Notes under the pieces: model-generated
Seen by the model: the letters and a program-made list of their open reading frames with translations, nothing else
Told to the model about the DNA's origin: nothing
Database searches by the model: none
Shown: piece by piece, positions 1-10,763 of the stretch
Numbering within the stretch: position 1 is the stretch's first letter
How the letters are laid out: each line of letters begins with the position of its first letter
Made by a program: the position numbers and the translations under genes
NCBI GenBank assembly: GCA_004151065.3
Contig: NWUY0304699255.1
Location: forward strand, 1-20,881
DNA from: Larix sibirica
Lineage: Eukaryota; Streptophyta; Pinopsida; Pinales; Pinaceae
Reading direction: 5' to 3'
DNA length: 20,881 bases

Positions 1-58
1 ACCAAAGGTATACTTGCTTGACCGAAGGGAGGGCAAGGGAGGGCAAGGGCGTATAATG
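1..58 (+). repeat. Left terminal inverted repeat (58 bp)
   Basis: Bases 1-58 are identical to the reverse complement of 20823-20880. Position i pairs with 20881-i without a mismatch until position 59. The repeat begins ACCAAAGGTATAC, contains two tandem copies of GGGAGGGCAA, and ends GTATAATG. Only one base (20881) lies outside the pair, so the repeat is effectively terminal. It is far shorter than the terminal repeats of known linear mitochondrial plasmids, usually hundreds of bases. It could be a true molecular end, or a dispersed repeat at which an assembly was cut. Confidence 0.95.
27..50 (+). other. G-quadruplex-capable G-run motif in left terminus
   Basis: Five GGG runs are separated by single-A and CAA spacers (GGGAGGGCAA twice, then GGG). 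This fits the usual G3+ N1-7 four-run quadruplex rule with a spare run. The mirror copy lies on the minus strand at about 20831-20854. On each end the G-rich strand is the one running 5' to 3' inward, the reverse of ordinary telomere polarity. Folding is inferred from the pattern only. Confidence 0.6.
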
Positions 59-182
59 GTGAAAAGCCAGTAATGTTTCCTGATCTGTCTTTTAACTTGC
101 TTGCTATTGTTGCTTTACTACTTGCTATATAACACATTGTGTATTGTACCCACTTGCCCCTCTTCCTCAACGGTTGCGAGTT

Positions 183-234
183 GTTCGCCTGAAGGCGAGG
201 TGTGGCTAGTTCGCCTGAAGGGCGAGGTGGCTAG
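183..234 (+). repeat. Tandem pair of 26-bp hairpin repeats
   Basis: Two adjacent near-identical units (183-208 and 209-234) begin GTTCGCCTGAAG and end GGCTA(G). They differ by one extra G and a TG indel. Each contains the self-complementary core CGCC-TGAA-GGCG, so each could form a small hairpin. This resembles the small palindromic repeats that spread in plant organelle genomes, but I could not match it to a named family. Confidence 0.75.
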
Positions 235-355
235 TAAGTGAGGCAAGTAAGCGAGTGAGCAAGGCGAGCAATCCCCGTTGAGCCAGTGGGGAAAGTATAA
301 GGTCCCCCACCTCTCTCTTATATTGACTGAAAGAAGGTTCCTGATAGGCCTATAA

Positions 356-430
356 TGCCTCAGAAAGGAGGGTTGTTGCCTAATGCCCCATAAAGCCTCA
401 TAAGGGGTTCCTCAGAAAGCCCCATAAAGC
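356..430 (+). repeat. Short interleaved repeats (CCTCAGAAAG / GCCCCATAAAGC)
   Basis: GCCCCATAAAGC occurs at 385-396 and again at 419-430. CCTCAGAAAG occurs near 358 and 410, with a variant CCTCATAAGG between them. Together they make a degenerate short tandem array. No coding role is visible. Confidence 0.6.
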
Positions 431-562
431 GCTTAGCTCTCGGGGTTCAACCACCCCTCTTACCTCTAAAAGTCACAACACACGTACCTCTCCCTGCCTC
501 TTCAAGTATAATTTATAACCTAGGGAGGACGGAGGGCTTTCAAGACTATAGGTCGAGATGCT

Positions 563-1020
563 TCCACCTTTTGTGCTCTAGCTGCCTTTGCTGTAAATGA
601 TGATGCCAGTGAAACTGCTTTTGGAACTAACTGCCCCGGTCTCCTAATCCTTTTTGCTGCCAGAAATTAGGATGGGAGAATATGAATCTGTTGGTTCGGC
701 TGCTCATGGGACGTATACTCTCCTTTGTATACCCCAGGAACTGAGTAAGCTGGGAATGCTTATATGGCTGCTCCTTCAAATGGTGCTGGTACTGCCGAGA
801 ATTATGCCTCAACTGGTGCTGTTGGTTCTAATAATGACGTCGGGAATATTTATTGAAACTGCTTATAAAATGTTGGTTAAACTGTTGCGAATGCTGCTTC
901 TTAAACTGCTTATTCAAAGGCTGATACAGCTGCTCCTTCAACTGCTAGGAATAAAGCTCCTTCAGCTGACGCTTGGACTGCTAGGAAGCCCGTTCAACTG
1001 ATGTTGGAAATAATGATGAG
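563..1020 (+). repeat. Degenerate 12/24-bp minisatellite, plus orientation
   Basis: The block is built from variants of TTCAACTGCT followed by GGAAATGCTGCTCC. Within it, TTGAAACT (853), TTAAACTG (877), TTAAACTG (901), TTCAACTG (937), TTCAGCTG (961) and TTGGACTG (973) all lie on one 12-base phase, with steps of 24, 24, 36, 24 and 12. The copy at 993 slips out of phase, and copies before 850 (near 775 and 808) are off-register. The open frame at 654-1001 is a by-product of this low-complexity repeat, giving Leu-rich sequence, and I do not call it a gene. Related blocks occur at about 5505-5960, 7230-8110 and 20570-20816. Confidence 0.75.
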
Positions 1021-3640
1021 GCTGGATCTATAAATTAGATTGGTTCAACAATGCTTCTTATTGTAGTTCTCCTGGTCATTATAGCTAGGAGAATTTTACA
1101 ATCAATCAAAGAATAAGCTTAGTTCTATTCCCTATAAGAATGTTATGTTTACGTGTTGAAGGAATGGGACTAATATTGTGTCTCTTAAGGTTTAACAAGG
1201 ACTAGTTCTTAAGGCTTATGGTTACTAATTTAAGGAGTCATAAACTAATAAGCCAGATATAGATAAATAAGTCTCTATTATAAACTAGGATCGTACCGCC
1301 CTAACTAAGGGGACTTCTTGTAAAGTCCTCTCTATCTATTACTGCTGCCATACTAGTTTTTTTAGACAAATGGTTAAGAAGTGTTGGAGTCATTGACTAA
1401 GATTGTATAAGCTAATGGTATGACACGGGGAGGAAAGTTTATAAATGGTATATCGTGTTTAGCCTCCTGGTACTTATTTTCAATGTGGGAGTATGGAGTG
1501 AATTGGGAATGACGTTAATGCGGGCGAATAGGGACAAATATGATTCATAAATTCTGGATCCGTCGTCCGTTTGTTGGCCCACTAATATTTAAGATCTATT
1601 TCCCGGGCAGGTATAAGCAATCCACCACTTTCAGGTCCTTCCTTCTTTGCCACAATATGTGTCCTGGGCGGTATCCTCCTTGCTTGCGCGTACTGGGCGG
1701 CGATACTGGGTGACGTGTAGGCTGTGGTAATGGTAGACTGTTATAATGCGAACTGAATGGGGAAAGCAAGTGAGAATATGAGAATGCGGGGCTGTAAAAT
1801 GTGTACTAAACAGAATGCATCCTTTTTCCGAGACGTGCTATTGGTATGATGTGTAGGGTGATCTGTTATTGAATGATCGGAACGTGTTAATGATTTGAAC
1901 GTGATATGTGTAATTATGGTACACCTTTCTTGGCAGATGGTTCAGTTGGAGGTGGTACCTCTGCCGGAAGATAGGTCAGTTTGTTAGTTTGCATTATATG
2001 AGAATACACAAATTTTTCATCAACTTTGAAAAGCAGGTGCAACGCCCCCAAAAGAAGATGATAGTACTTAGATCGTGGATCGGTTCAAAAATAGAAAAGA
2101 AGACATCTCCAAGAAATCATGGGGAGCTTTGTCCTTCCTTTCAGCCCTGGGGCTTATTCTCTCGGTCGGCACTGCCCCTCGGGTAGGGATAAACTATGAT
2201 CGGCCAACAATGGCACCTTTATTCTGGCAATGAGACTATGGCTATTTATCTCCTGTAAATAATTATATCTCGGCTGACCAGCTTGCAAAGACCCTCTGGA
2301 AATGATCAGCTTTGTGAGGTGTAGAGAAATAGGGTCTCGAGGGTATAGATTCGAGAGTTTTTATTTCCTTCGTAGAGTTGGAGTAATAGTTCGATTTCAA
2401 ATTATAGCTTCAGAGGATATAGAATGTGGAGCCTTAGAATAGACCTTGCGGGATATCATATTGGGACGTTAGCTGTGAATGATGAGAACGCGCTATTCTA
2501 TTTTCAGATGGGTCAGTTGGAACTTGCCTTCCCCAGAAGACTAATCCGTCACCATTGGTTGCTCCTCCTTACCGGCCAGCCTCATCGGAAGACAAATCAG
2601 TTTAGAGAATCCATTCATTAATAACCTTGCTTCCCCAGGATCCTCATAAGTTGGTAACGCGCCTCTACCATAATACTAATTGGTATAGTGAATCCAATCA
2701 GTTGTCAGTTCACTCGATCAATGGGGATAAATCTAAGCTAAGCAAGGCAATGGAACCAACATTGGACCAATCAGACCAAGTATACCAACCACCTAGACAA
2801 ATCATAAGAAAAAGGCCGGGGAATAGAGCCCATCCAATGTGCCCTTCGAAGCAAAGAGTGGTTCCGGGGCGTAGTTATGATGCATAGGTTCCAAAGGCTA
2901 TTTCACCGAGGCTGAAGTGATATGGATGAGGATTCCATAGTCCTATCAAGTAGGTAAAGGCATAGGGTAAAAAGGCTAGTGAAAAAAGCTGAGGGGATAG
3001 TTAGTTCTGAGGGTTCCAAGGATGAGGTAGAGTAAGGAGAGTTTATGGATGAGATAATTGCAAGGAAAAGTGTTACCATTAATCAGTGTTAAGCCGCGAC
3101 CCGCGTTCATTGAAACACATCAAGTCAGTTTATTGTTGATTCGTAAAATAAGTGACCTAACTAAAAAACTTATTTATTATTTAGCATTATATACGTTAAA
3201 ACAAAAACACACAGAAATTTCGCCCACCTACCCGCTTTGATTGATCTATCTTACCGCCTGCCTTCTCTTTCCATCGACTGATCTTCTCTATTTCCCTTCT
3301 CGACCTTTCAGCGACACCTGGATAAAAAGCCCACTAATAAACCTAGGAACGGAACCTCAAGCCCACAGTGAACCCCCAGCCCTATCGGTAAAATTATATA
3401 TAACCCAGTGGTCAATTTGAGAGTGAGAGCCTGGCGTATGGAGATGGTAAATTGTGTAGTGCAAAGGTGGCCTGGTCCCTTCAAAGCGTGAATCAATTGA
3501 ATGGAATGACGGCGATATGTTTATATGCCCGAGATCGGATGCAATGGCTTGATCACCAGAGAAACACCAAGGAGCAATATCGTACCCTCTTTCTGGTGGT
3601 GTGAAGAAGGCTAAACTCCTTCTGCATAAAAATGGTCTAT
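1021..3640. other. Unassigned region, no gene seen
   Basis: I recognise no gene, RNA or mobile element here. Open frames are short and overlap on several frames. Two stretches share loose similarity: CAGATGGTTCAGTTGGA near 1936 and CAGATGGGTCAGTTGGAA near 2505, each followed some distance later by a GGAAGA(T/C)A...TCAGTTT motif. This suggests an old, decayed duplication. A 60-codon frame at 3058-3240 starts with TTG and matched nothing I know. Confidence 0.5.
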
Positions 3641-3651
3641 CTTACCTAACC

Positions 3652-4345
3652 TCACAGGTTAAGTCGGGCGGTTCGCGTGGTTCGAGCCCCCTCGCGTAAC
3701 GGCATGCGAGTGACGAGATACGACCGATAAGGTGGAGATGATGAACCTAAGCGTTCATGGCTGGTCATTTCCTCCGGCCTATGTATCGCTCTGCCCTTCG
3801 GCTGCTCTTGTTCTTTCAGATGAATCTCGGCCAATCGCTGTTATAATGAAATGATGTGGCACGTTCCGCAAGTGTGGTCCAAGCTCCCGTGATGAGCTCA
3901 ATACAGCGGACTGGCGCAACAGTAATAATATCATCAGGTAGACTTGGGGCAGCTTGCCAAAAGGTAGGCCATGCTTCAATCAGTCTTTCAGAGACTGCAT
4001 TCAATTAATTATCAGCGAGGGTGCGCAACTCCTGCTGTCGATCCCGCTCTTCAGTGGCTTCTAGTAATTCATGCTGCAGTTGATCAACCTGCTGATGGAG
4101 GGCTTCATTATGATGCTCAGCCTGAAGAATTCTCTGCTCAATTTGCGCTGTGGATGCCTTCATGACATGCAACAATTGATCGGTGGATCAATAAAAATAT
4201 CTCCATGAAGAGGTTGCGTAGGGGGTGGACGAGAGGCTAAGGGCTGGCCACTAGCAATATACTTTTCAGAATGGGTGGGGAGGGGCTGGATTAAAATTAT
4301 GCAAGGAATAATGCTGCAAATAAAGGAGAAAGGCATAGTCCTCAT
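3652..4345 (-). pseudogene. Broken protein-coding remnant with coiled-coil segment
   Basis: Read on the minus strand, three consecutive open segments look like pieces of one protein. The first starts at an ATG (4345), has a hydrophobic N-terminal stretch and a Pro-rich SRPPPTQP segment, and stops at 4160. The frame then shifts: 4187-3816 carries a Gln/Glu/His/Leu-rich segment (from MKASTAQIEQ) with heptad-like spacing of hydrophobic residues, typical of a coiled coil. It is followed by a TAA at 4005-4007 and then a Trp-containing globular-looking part (WPTFWQAAP, WTTLAERA). After a further frame change, 3834-3652 continues as a charged, Arg-rich tail. The composition is clearly protein-like, unlike the surrounding frames. 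I do not recognise the family. A retroelement or virus-derived insertion, or a decayed nuclear gene, are possible. The breaks mean it should not be functional. Confidence 0.5.
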
Positions 4346-4369
4346 CTTCTAGATGGGTTTTACTAAGTT

Positions 4370-4660
4370 TACACGGTAAAAATATAATGTTCATTGTGTC
4401 GATGGTGTGGTGTTTCTTTTTTATATCCTTCTATTTTATTCTAAGTTTCTTTCAGTATTTTTATACTAAGCTTTTGATACAAAGTTTTAATCTTAAGTAA
4501 TAACCACTGCATAACAAAAATTTGGCCTAATCTTGTAAGATCTGTTGTGATGAACTGTTCTATTGTAACATCCATAATAGTTACAGATAATATTACTGTA
4601 TAAATAAATTGACTATCTTATACTTGACCCCTTTGTGATGGATATTTTCAGAGTTAGCAC
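4370..4660. other. AT-rich tract upstream of the coiled-coil remnant
   Basis: This stretch is visibly richer in A+T than its flanks, with T-runs and TATA-like words such as CTGTATAAATAAAT near 4597. It lies directly 5' of the minus-strand remnant at 3652-4345. It could be the old upstream region of that insertion or simply a compositional island. No gene is seen. Confidence 0.4.
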
Positions 4661-5500
4661 CATTAGCATGTCGAACTATATATCAGCTCATTAACCTCCC
4701 TCCCAGCCTTGTAATTTGGAATGCGTCCTTAGCACCGAAGCTGGGAATGTATATTCCTACACTAATGAATAAAAAAGGGGATTACCTCGTGCCTCAAAAC
4801 TGGGGGAGAGCTATAACTCTCTGCCTGAATATTTTACCTAATAGGTGAGCCCATTCTGTCTCCTTATAGTGGAACCCTCTTCCCTTCACCATCCAGGATG
4901 GTTCCACTGCCCACCAGCCAAGTTCCCAAAGTATCGGATCTATCCCTTTATTGTGCCCTAATCCTAGGACACTCTGAGCATTGTTACTTATGCAATGGTT
5001 ATGTAAACCTTACTTAAAATGTAAGTTAATGTAAGCCAAGAATTCATACATCTACATTATAATCAACCTCGAAAATAGCTCGGGCCAAGGAAATAGCAAT
5101 GGTCCTCCCCACACCTTTTTGGGTACCTCCTTAGACGAGTGTTCCTATCAACAATGACACCTTATAAAACCTACTATTTCCAATCAAAAGTGCTTTCCTT
5201 CCAAGTATGGGGAATGGTGGCAGGGTACCAACTTCTAATCACAACATACCCCGCTTTGTATAATATCCTAGTCTAAACCCAAACCTTGGTAGCAGAAGAA
5301 GGCGTACGACAATAAGGTATTCTTTTGTCCAAATCATTGAGTCATGCTTTTGAAGAGACTTTGCTTCATGGTTTTGAATCTCTCAATTACCACATATCTA
5401 TATGACTTTTAAGAGTGCATCACTGGAATTCTCTCTTCAGTAGCTGCCAATTATATAAGCTTATTATATTGTATTAGAAGATTTCTTCCTAGGAATTATC
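4661..5500. other. Unassigned region, no gene seen
   Basis: No reading frame of note, no RNA gene and no clear repeat. Short palindromic words are present, but nothing I can assign. Confidence 0.45.
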
Positions 5501-5504
5501 CTTC

Positions 5505-5611
5505 AATTTATGATTGAAATGCTTGTTTAACTGCTGCTTATGGTGGGGATGCTATAAATCATGCTCCTTTAACTGGTGCTTATGGAAATGATGCTGCTTT
5601 TGCTGATTCTT
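5505..5611 (+). repeat. Minisatellite block, plus orientation (left arm of inverted pair)
   Basis: Contains TTTAACTGCTGC at 5526, TTTAACTGG at 5568 and the linked GGAAATGATGCTGC word. These are members of the same family as 563-1020. The array runs up to about 5610, where the orientation reverses. Confidence 0.65.
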
Positions 5612-5623
5612 AAGTAGCAAAAG
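5597..5623. repeat. Palindromic junction between opposed minisatellite blocks
   Basis: CTTTTGCT (5597-5604) pairs perfectly with AGCAAAAG (5616-5623) across an 11-base loop. This is the point where the repeat family changes strand, so it marks the centre of a head-to-head arrangement. Confidence 0.7.
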
Positions 5624-5960
5624 GATTCCCGGCATAAAGCAGTAGAACATCATTATCAGAATTATTTACAAGAGCAGTACCAATAGTTGAACTGGCTTCC
5701 CAGCTTCCTAAGTTCCAATAGCAGCATTACCAGGGTCATTTCAATAAGCAGTTTCAAGAGCAGAATTCCCAGTAGCCCAATCCCAGTTGAACAAGCAGCT
5801 GTATAAGCCTTTGCCTAAGCAGTTGAAGGATCATCATTTCCAACAGTTTAACAAACAACAAAAGGATTCCTAGCAAAGGCAGCACAAGCAGAAAGAGGTA
5901 GGAGTATAAGTAGGTGTCCAGCATTTACTCCAGGATAATTTCCAATAAGCATCAGTTGAG
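5612..5960 (-). repeat. Minisatellite block, minus orientation (right arm of inverted pair)
   Basis: The complement word AGTTGAA occurs at 5685, 5785 and 5821, with AGTTTAA at 5845. The last three are spaced 36 and 24 bases, the same 12-base multiples as the plus-oriented block at 563-1020. Intervening words (AGCAGCATTACCAGGG, AGCAGAATTCCCAG) are reverse complements of the GGAAATGCTGCT part of the unit. Divergence between copies is high, so the array is old. Confidence 0.7.
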
Positions 5961-7229
5961 CAGGGTCATTCAGACACGGTAATGATTCGTAAACAGGCTT
6001 CCATCATATAATTAATTGAGCAGGGTCAAAATTATTTCCCTTTCTATTGACTCCCTAACCGTTCGTTGCGTCTCGTCTCCCATTTCCGTTCCCGTTGTAT
6101 CCCTAACTATAATGGTATCCTCATCTGCCAGGTAAAAAGTATAACTCCTTGTTCATTAATTATTAGTTCTGCACGTCCTTATGGTTGTTTTCAAAATCTA
6201 ACTGTTTTTAGTTGCGCGCAGGGGCAAGGTTCGAAGCTTATGTCCAATGTAAGCAGGTTTACCGACCGGGGCGGGGTAATTATTAATGGCGGTAAGGCTC
6301 AAGGTGGTCCGTCCTTATATAATTTTTATAACCGGCGTAAGCGCTCCATCCGACCTCAAGGGGAGGGGTAAAAGCTTTAGTCCGGTTTAACTAGTATAAT
6401 TATATATAGCTATAGCATAAAGCATAAGTTGAGCGAACCTGGCGTTTTCCTTTTCTAGTCGGATAGGCGAGCGTATACTTACTGTATTTGCCACACCTTG
6501 TGCTTTAAGAGGTGTTTATGTTCTGGCTAAATAACTCTAAGCGTTAATTAATGTTAAACAATAATTGAATCCAAGTTGACCTGCCAGTGTATTCTTTCTA
6601 TACGAGGTTTCAATAGGGCTATTGAAAAAGACTCTTGCTAAAGAAGGACTTCAATTTTAGAACCTGCAATGAGATTCTGCAAGATCGCGCTAAAAAGAGA
6701 GAATTAACTAGCAGGGTGCAAGTTTTTTTGTTTATCAAATTGAAGTACTATGCTTTCTTCGACGCCTGAACAATCGGCCTCCTATCTTCTGCTGCCCATC
6801 CATGAAATTCATTCTTGCTTCCTAGCATTGAAGGCTCCCAGCAAAGCTATGACCAACCAAGTTCAGGGGTGAAGTTGCTCTGATGCAGAACACCAGGTAC
6901 ACTGCCTTTCCAAGGTCAATTAAAAGGTGAAATCTAAGACCATACTTTCCAAGTCCAAAGGTAACCATTACAATTCAACGACACCACGAACTATTGCAAT
7001 GGGTCCCACCACCACTGAGCAGCATCGAACTGGTAGGAAAACAACACCATCATTTCTGGGCTGTGGTAAAGAGAACAGTTAACGTAGCACTATTTTTATA
7101 ACGTATTGTGCTTTTGTGCTTTAGTAATAGGGCTTAAGCATAAAGGGAATGATTTGGTCCCGTTATTCCAAAAATAACTCTGATCTAATTGTTTTAACTT
7201 CCAGGGAGTATCAAACAACCAGCGTATAA
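5961..7229. other. Unassigned region, no gene seen
   Basis: The longest frame (6066-6371, plus, 101 codons) begins with TTG. It has no recognisable domain and is within the length expected by chance in a window of this size. No RNA gene or mobile element is recognised. Confidence 0.45.
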
Positions 7230-8110
7230 TCTATTGAAAAGGCAGTTGCAACCCGGGAGTGTTATAATAAATATCTAAGTAAGGGCTTTGATCAAGCATT
7301 TTATTAACTAGATGGGTAAGACCATTCAAGCAGACCATACTTTTTTTTACTAGCTGACCAGCCGACCTGATGAGACGACTTATATCTGAGGACCGTAACC
7401 TGTGTATTGATTCCACAGCCTTTATCGATTCCTGCCTGTTGCGTCCTGAACTGTTGGGCTTATTTGAGGACCTTACTTATGATTGTAAATGGGTATCTAG
7501 CATCATTCCTAAAGCTCATATGGTTAGGGGCTTCCTCCCAGCAGCATTCGAGAAGGTAAATAAGTAGGGAAAAAGCAATCAAATAAGCACTCCTTGAACC
7601 ATTATTATGGGACTCGCGTCTTCCTCTTATTTAGTAATAAGGTTATATAAATATTAAATAATAGGTAGGTCAAGCAGCATAATGAATTGAACATAGCTAT
7701 CATTAGTACCCAGCAGTAAAGGTACGCGGGCTTCTTAATTACTCGGACCACGGGCAGTTGGATTTTCAGTGGCATTCGGACCAGTTCATTGTATAAGGGC
7801 TTCATGATCGACCATGGCCAGTAGTATGGTCTTCCTTTTCCATGAGAGTTATAAACGAGAATAAGTAAACGGGCTTCCTCCTAGCAGGATTAATAGAACT
7901 GGCATAATTTCATAATTTGAATCTGTATTGTATAAAGTTCCCCCCTTAGTCTAAATAGTGTATATTATATAAAGTTAATGTCACAGCGTTATTCCTAACA
8001 TAAGAACACGGTTATGATTCGTACACGGGCAGTTGAAACGGGCTTCCATAATCATCATTCGAGCATGTTTATTTATAATGGTAATTCCAAGCATTAGTTT
8101 AACCTACATA
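7230..8110 (-). repeat. Scattered, strongly decayed minisatellite copies, minus orientation
   Basis: Words such as GGCAGTTG (near 7240), GGGCAGTTGGA (near 7753), GGGCAGTTGAAACGGGC (near 8028) and AGTTTAAC (8095) are complements of the TTCAACTGC unit. They are interspersed with GGGCTTCCT(C)C(C/T)AGCAG words at about 7530 and 7872. Spacing is irregular and the region is mostly decayed. A 65-codon ATG frame at 7370-7567 lies inside it and carries an internal degenerate duplication (GAGGACC...GATT), so I treat it as repeat-derived. Confidence 0.45.
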
Positions 8111-8196
8111 ATAATTACCAGCATTATTTTAAACATTATTTATTTATATAATTTTCATTTATTGCGTGCTAGATGTGGTGGATGTGTGGGAAGAGG

Positions 8197-8256
8197 GTTT
8201 ACACAGCACGAAAGATATTATGTACGTTTACACCGCACAAGAGAAATTATGTTATG
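8197..8256 (+). repeat. Tandem pair of about 29 bp
   Basis: GTTTACACAGCACGAAAGAT at 8197 is followed directly at 8226 by GTTTACACCGCACAAGAGAA. Both units continue into an ATTATGT word. They differ by a few substitutions and a small indel. Confidence 0.8.
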
Positions 8257-8585
8257 TTCAAACTGATGGGGAAGGTTGTTCACTGATGGATGGTCCCAAC
8301 ACAATAGTTTAACATATGGAACAAAAACGGGACTAAACGCACTTAATGAAAGCTGAGCGCTACGAAACAACCATCTGTTGGTTTATTGACCTACCTGCCG
8401 CAACAACTAGACATAGCCACAAGAGAGAAGAGATAGACATGGTGGGTGGTACCGCAAATAATAAGGGAGGGGGTCTTTCAAGCCCGAAATTTCGTATCTC
8501 AATAAAAAAAAGGTCTTATTTATAAATAACTTATAAAATTTATATAACCGGCTCCGGCTCTTGGCTATAGGCTATCATATTGATT

Positions 8586-8879
8586 CTATTTCAATCGATG
8601 CGCAAGAAAGATACTTCTGTCTGGCGTTCTCTTATCGGGCTTCACTCGCTATGCTCTTTCTATCTTGGGCTGGACTTGATCTCTCCAACCTGTACCGGCA
8701 CGTGTGATGCCCTGGCCCCACTGAATTGTTCCGTCGCTTATAACGATATGTGTCACTTTATATGGAACGATATAGGTTCCTCCATTTTCAAGCAGTAAGT
8801 GGGTAGGCCTGCTGAGCAGATGAATAGGTAAGGTGCACATGCTGGGATCATAAGAATATAGGAGAGGGTATTTGGGTGG
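8586..8879 (-). pseudogene. Broken protein-like remnant, unknown family
   Basis: One minus-strand frame is open from 8879 to a TAG at 8649-8651, with an ATG available at 8840. It continues in the same frame for 22 more sense codons to the TAG at 8586-8588. The residues look like a real protein rather than a random frame: a mixed sheet-like segment GGTYIVPYKVTHIVISDG, then WGQGITRAGTGW, then a charged C-terminal part that continues beyond the internal stop. No start is evident at the upstream end, where a stop lies at 8880-8882, so the 5' part may be lost. I cannot name the family. It could be a fragment of an inserted nuclear, retroelement or viral gene. Confidence 0.38.
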
Positions 8880-10640
8880 TTATGGGTCGAGTGGTTGGGA
8901 AGTGGAATCAGGATGATTCTTCGTCACTTCAAGGGAACAGGAATAAAATAGTGTTTCGTTTAGCTACGATCCAATCATAAGAATAGCTAAGGGGTTTTAT
9001 TGTATTAGCAGCTGTTGTCCCATCGTTTCTTAGCTATCGGAAAGTGAGGATTATCCGCTCGCGTATATACCCCGGTTCGAGTCCAATAAAATATCCTACT
9101 TAATAACGAGGACCCTCCGAAGCCTAAAAAGTCTACCTTCATTGGTCGCATGGGAATATAAGTTTGGTTGGAGTCTCTGCTGCTGTTCGCGTCTGTCCCA
9201 TCCACAAGACAGTTTGTTTTATACGTAGATAGATTTATTATCTTATTGCCAGGGGTAATCGTGTTACCGAAACGGAGGTTTCTGAAATTAGAATCCTGTA
9301 ATAGGCCTTCGTTGGATTATCATCTTTCTTTCCTCCGGCTAGAGTTAGTTCCTGCCGACAAGGAATTCAGATAGTCAAGCTTTCCTGTCCTAATACCTAC
9401 CTGTTGGATTGGCCTAGTGCCTAACCGAGGGTGTCAATCAAGGGTGGGGTTCTATTCCCTAGCTCGGACGATAACGTTTACTCAAATTCCAGCAGCTATA
9501 GTTCCATCCTCGTTGATTCCCCTCCCCCACCCAATAAGTAAAATGAATTACTTTATTTAATCAATAGAGGAATATCGTATACAAAAATAAATTATATCTC
9601 ATTATAGCAGTAATTACCCTTGCCTTATTACTTTACACAAAGTATTTCACTCACTACAATAACGTACCTAGCCGATGGCGGCCCTCAATGTCTGTCCGTT
9701 CGAGAAAGTTTTTGTTCTTTCCCCTCACTCAGGTAAGCAGAGCCTGTTTCTTTCCTTGGGTGGATTGGTTCCGGAGTTCGCTTGGCCGGTGCTCAACCTG
9801 TTTAACCGCATCAAAATTGAGGGGAGTAGCCCGCACTCGACCGGCTCGATAAAAACTTATACTCTTAGTCGCGCACTCGATTTATATATATAGACCTTAG
9901 TAAAAAGTCCTAAAAAAAAATTACCTATGTTTAGAAACGGGGCTACAACGCTCCCCTTTTGAAGGCTTTACTTGAACCCAATCTTCAGTAAATCCGGGGG
10001 GCGATAGAGAACTAAGCCCCGACTCCATTAGTTGCTAGTTGCTGCTTATGTTGATCTCCAAAAGTTGCATTTCACAACAGGTTGAGTGAGTGCTGTCAGG
10101 ATATGTATTGGAAAAAATCGGTTCGGCCGGAGTATTTTTCACTCTAAATAAAAGTATATTTGAGTGCTCAAAATCAGATTGAACTCAAAACTCGAGAGAA
10201 CTTTTACTAGATAGGGAAAGGGCAACAGCCGGCGCCGGACATCCTTTTTTGTACTCAACCTGTCCTGCGCTTACCTTTATGCTCCTTCGACGATTAGGTC
10301 TACATACAATGTGCTCTACCGCTCTTACTTACCTTGTGATCGGGGAGCTATTTTCCTATTTCAATCTTATTAGGTTTTATTGTGAATACTCCAACCCCAG
10401 ATAAAAATACCTTTGGTCGAGACGGTGGGTGGGCTGGTCTTGCTTGCTTTTTGCTGATTCAAGGCCAACCTTAACTCATACTGATGCGAGTGGTGGGACT
10501 GACTGCTTCTTCAACTAAGATAGATGCTGGGCGAAAGCTATTTGATCTCGATCAACTGAGTCAACTGATGGTTTGTAAAGCACTGATACAACCTACCTTC
10601 TTTACCGCTCTATTACTTGCCTAAAGGGTTGAAGCATAAG
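8880..10640. other. Unassigned region, no gene seen
   Basis: Open frames at 9005-9205 (minus), 9168-9374 (plus) and 9675-9893 (plus) are short and unrecognised. The 14-base word CGATGGCGGCCCTC at 9673-9686 recurs at 19797-19810, both times shortly before a TCGAG word. CGCACTCGA occurs twice near 9833 and 9873. No RNA genes are found. Confidence 0.45.
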
Positions 10641-10662
10641 CTTTACTTTTCATTTATAGAGG

Positions 10663-10763
10663 CAACGGGGTCCGGTCCATTTATGTGGTAAAAGGCCCTT
10701 TCGGTTCAATAGACAACGGTCTCTTCCATTTATGTGGTAAAAAGCCCTTCCATTTCCAAAACA
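10663..10763 (+). repeat. Tandem pair of about 51 bp
   Basis: Unit 1 (10663-10713) and unit 2 (from 10714) both start CAACGG and share the core TCCATTTATGTGGTAAAA followed by GCCC. Their second halves have diverged. A partial third AGGCCCTTTC word follows near 10767. Confidence 0.75.

Noticed and set aside
654-1001. 115-codon Leu-rich open frame
   Set aside because: It is the translation of the 12/24-bp minisatellite. The Leu richness comes from the repeated CTGCT and CTTCAACTG words.
3679-3688. GGTTCGAGCC, like a tRNA T-loop
   Set aside because: No 5-bp T-stem forms around it and no acceptor, D or anticodon arm fits. The same holds for GGTTCGAGTCC at 9074-9084 and GGTTCGATCC at 16264-16273.
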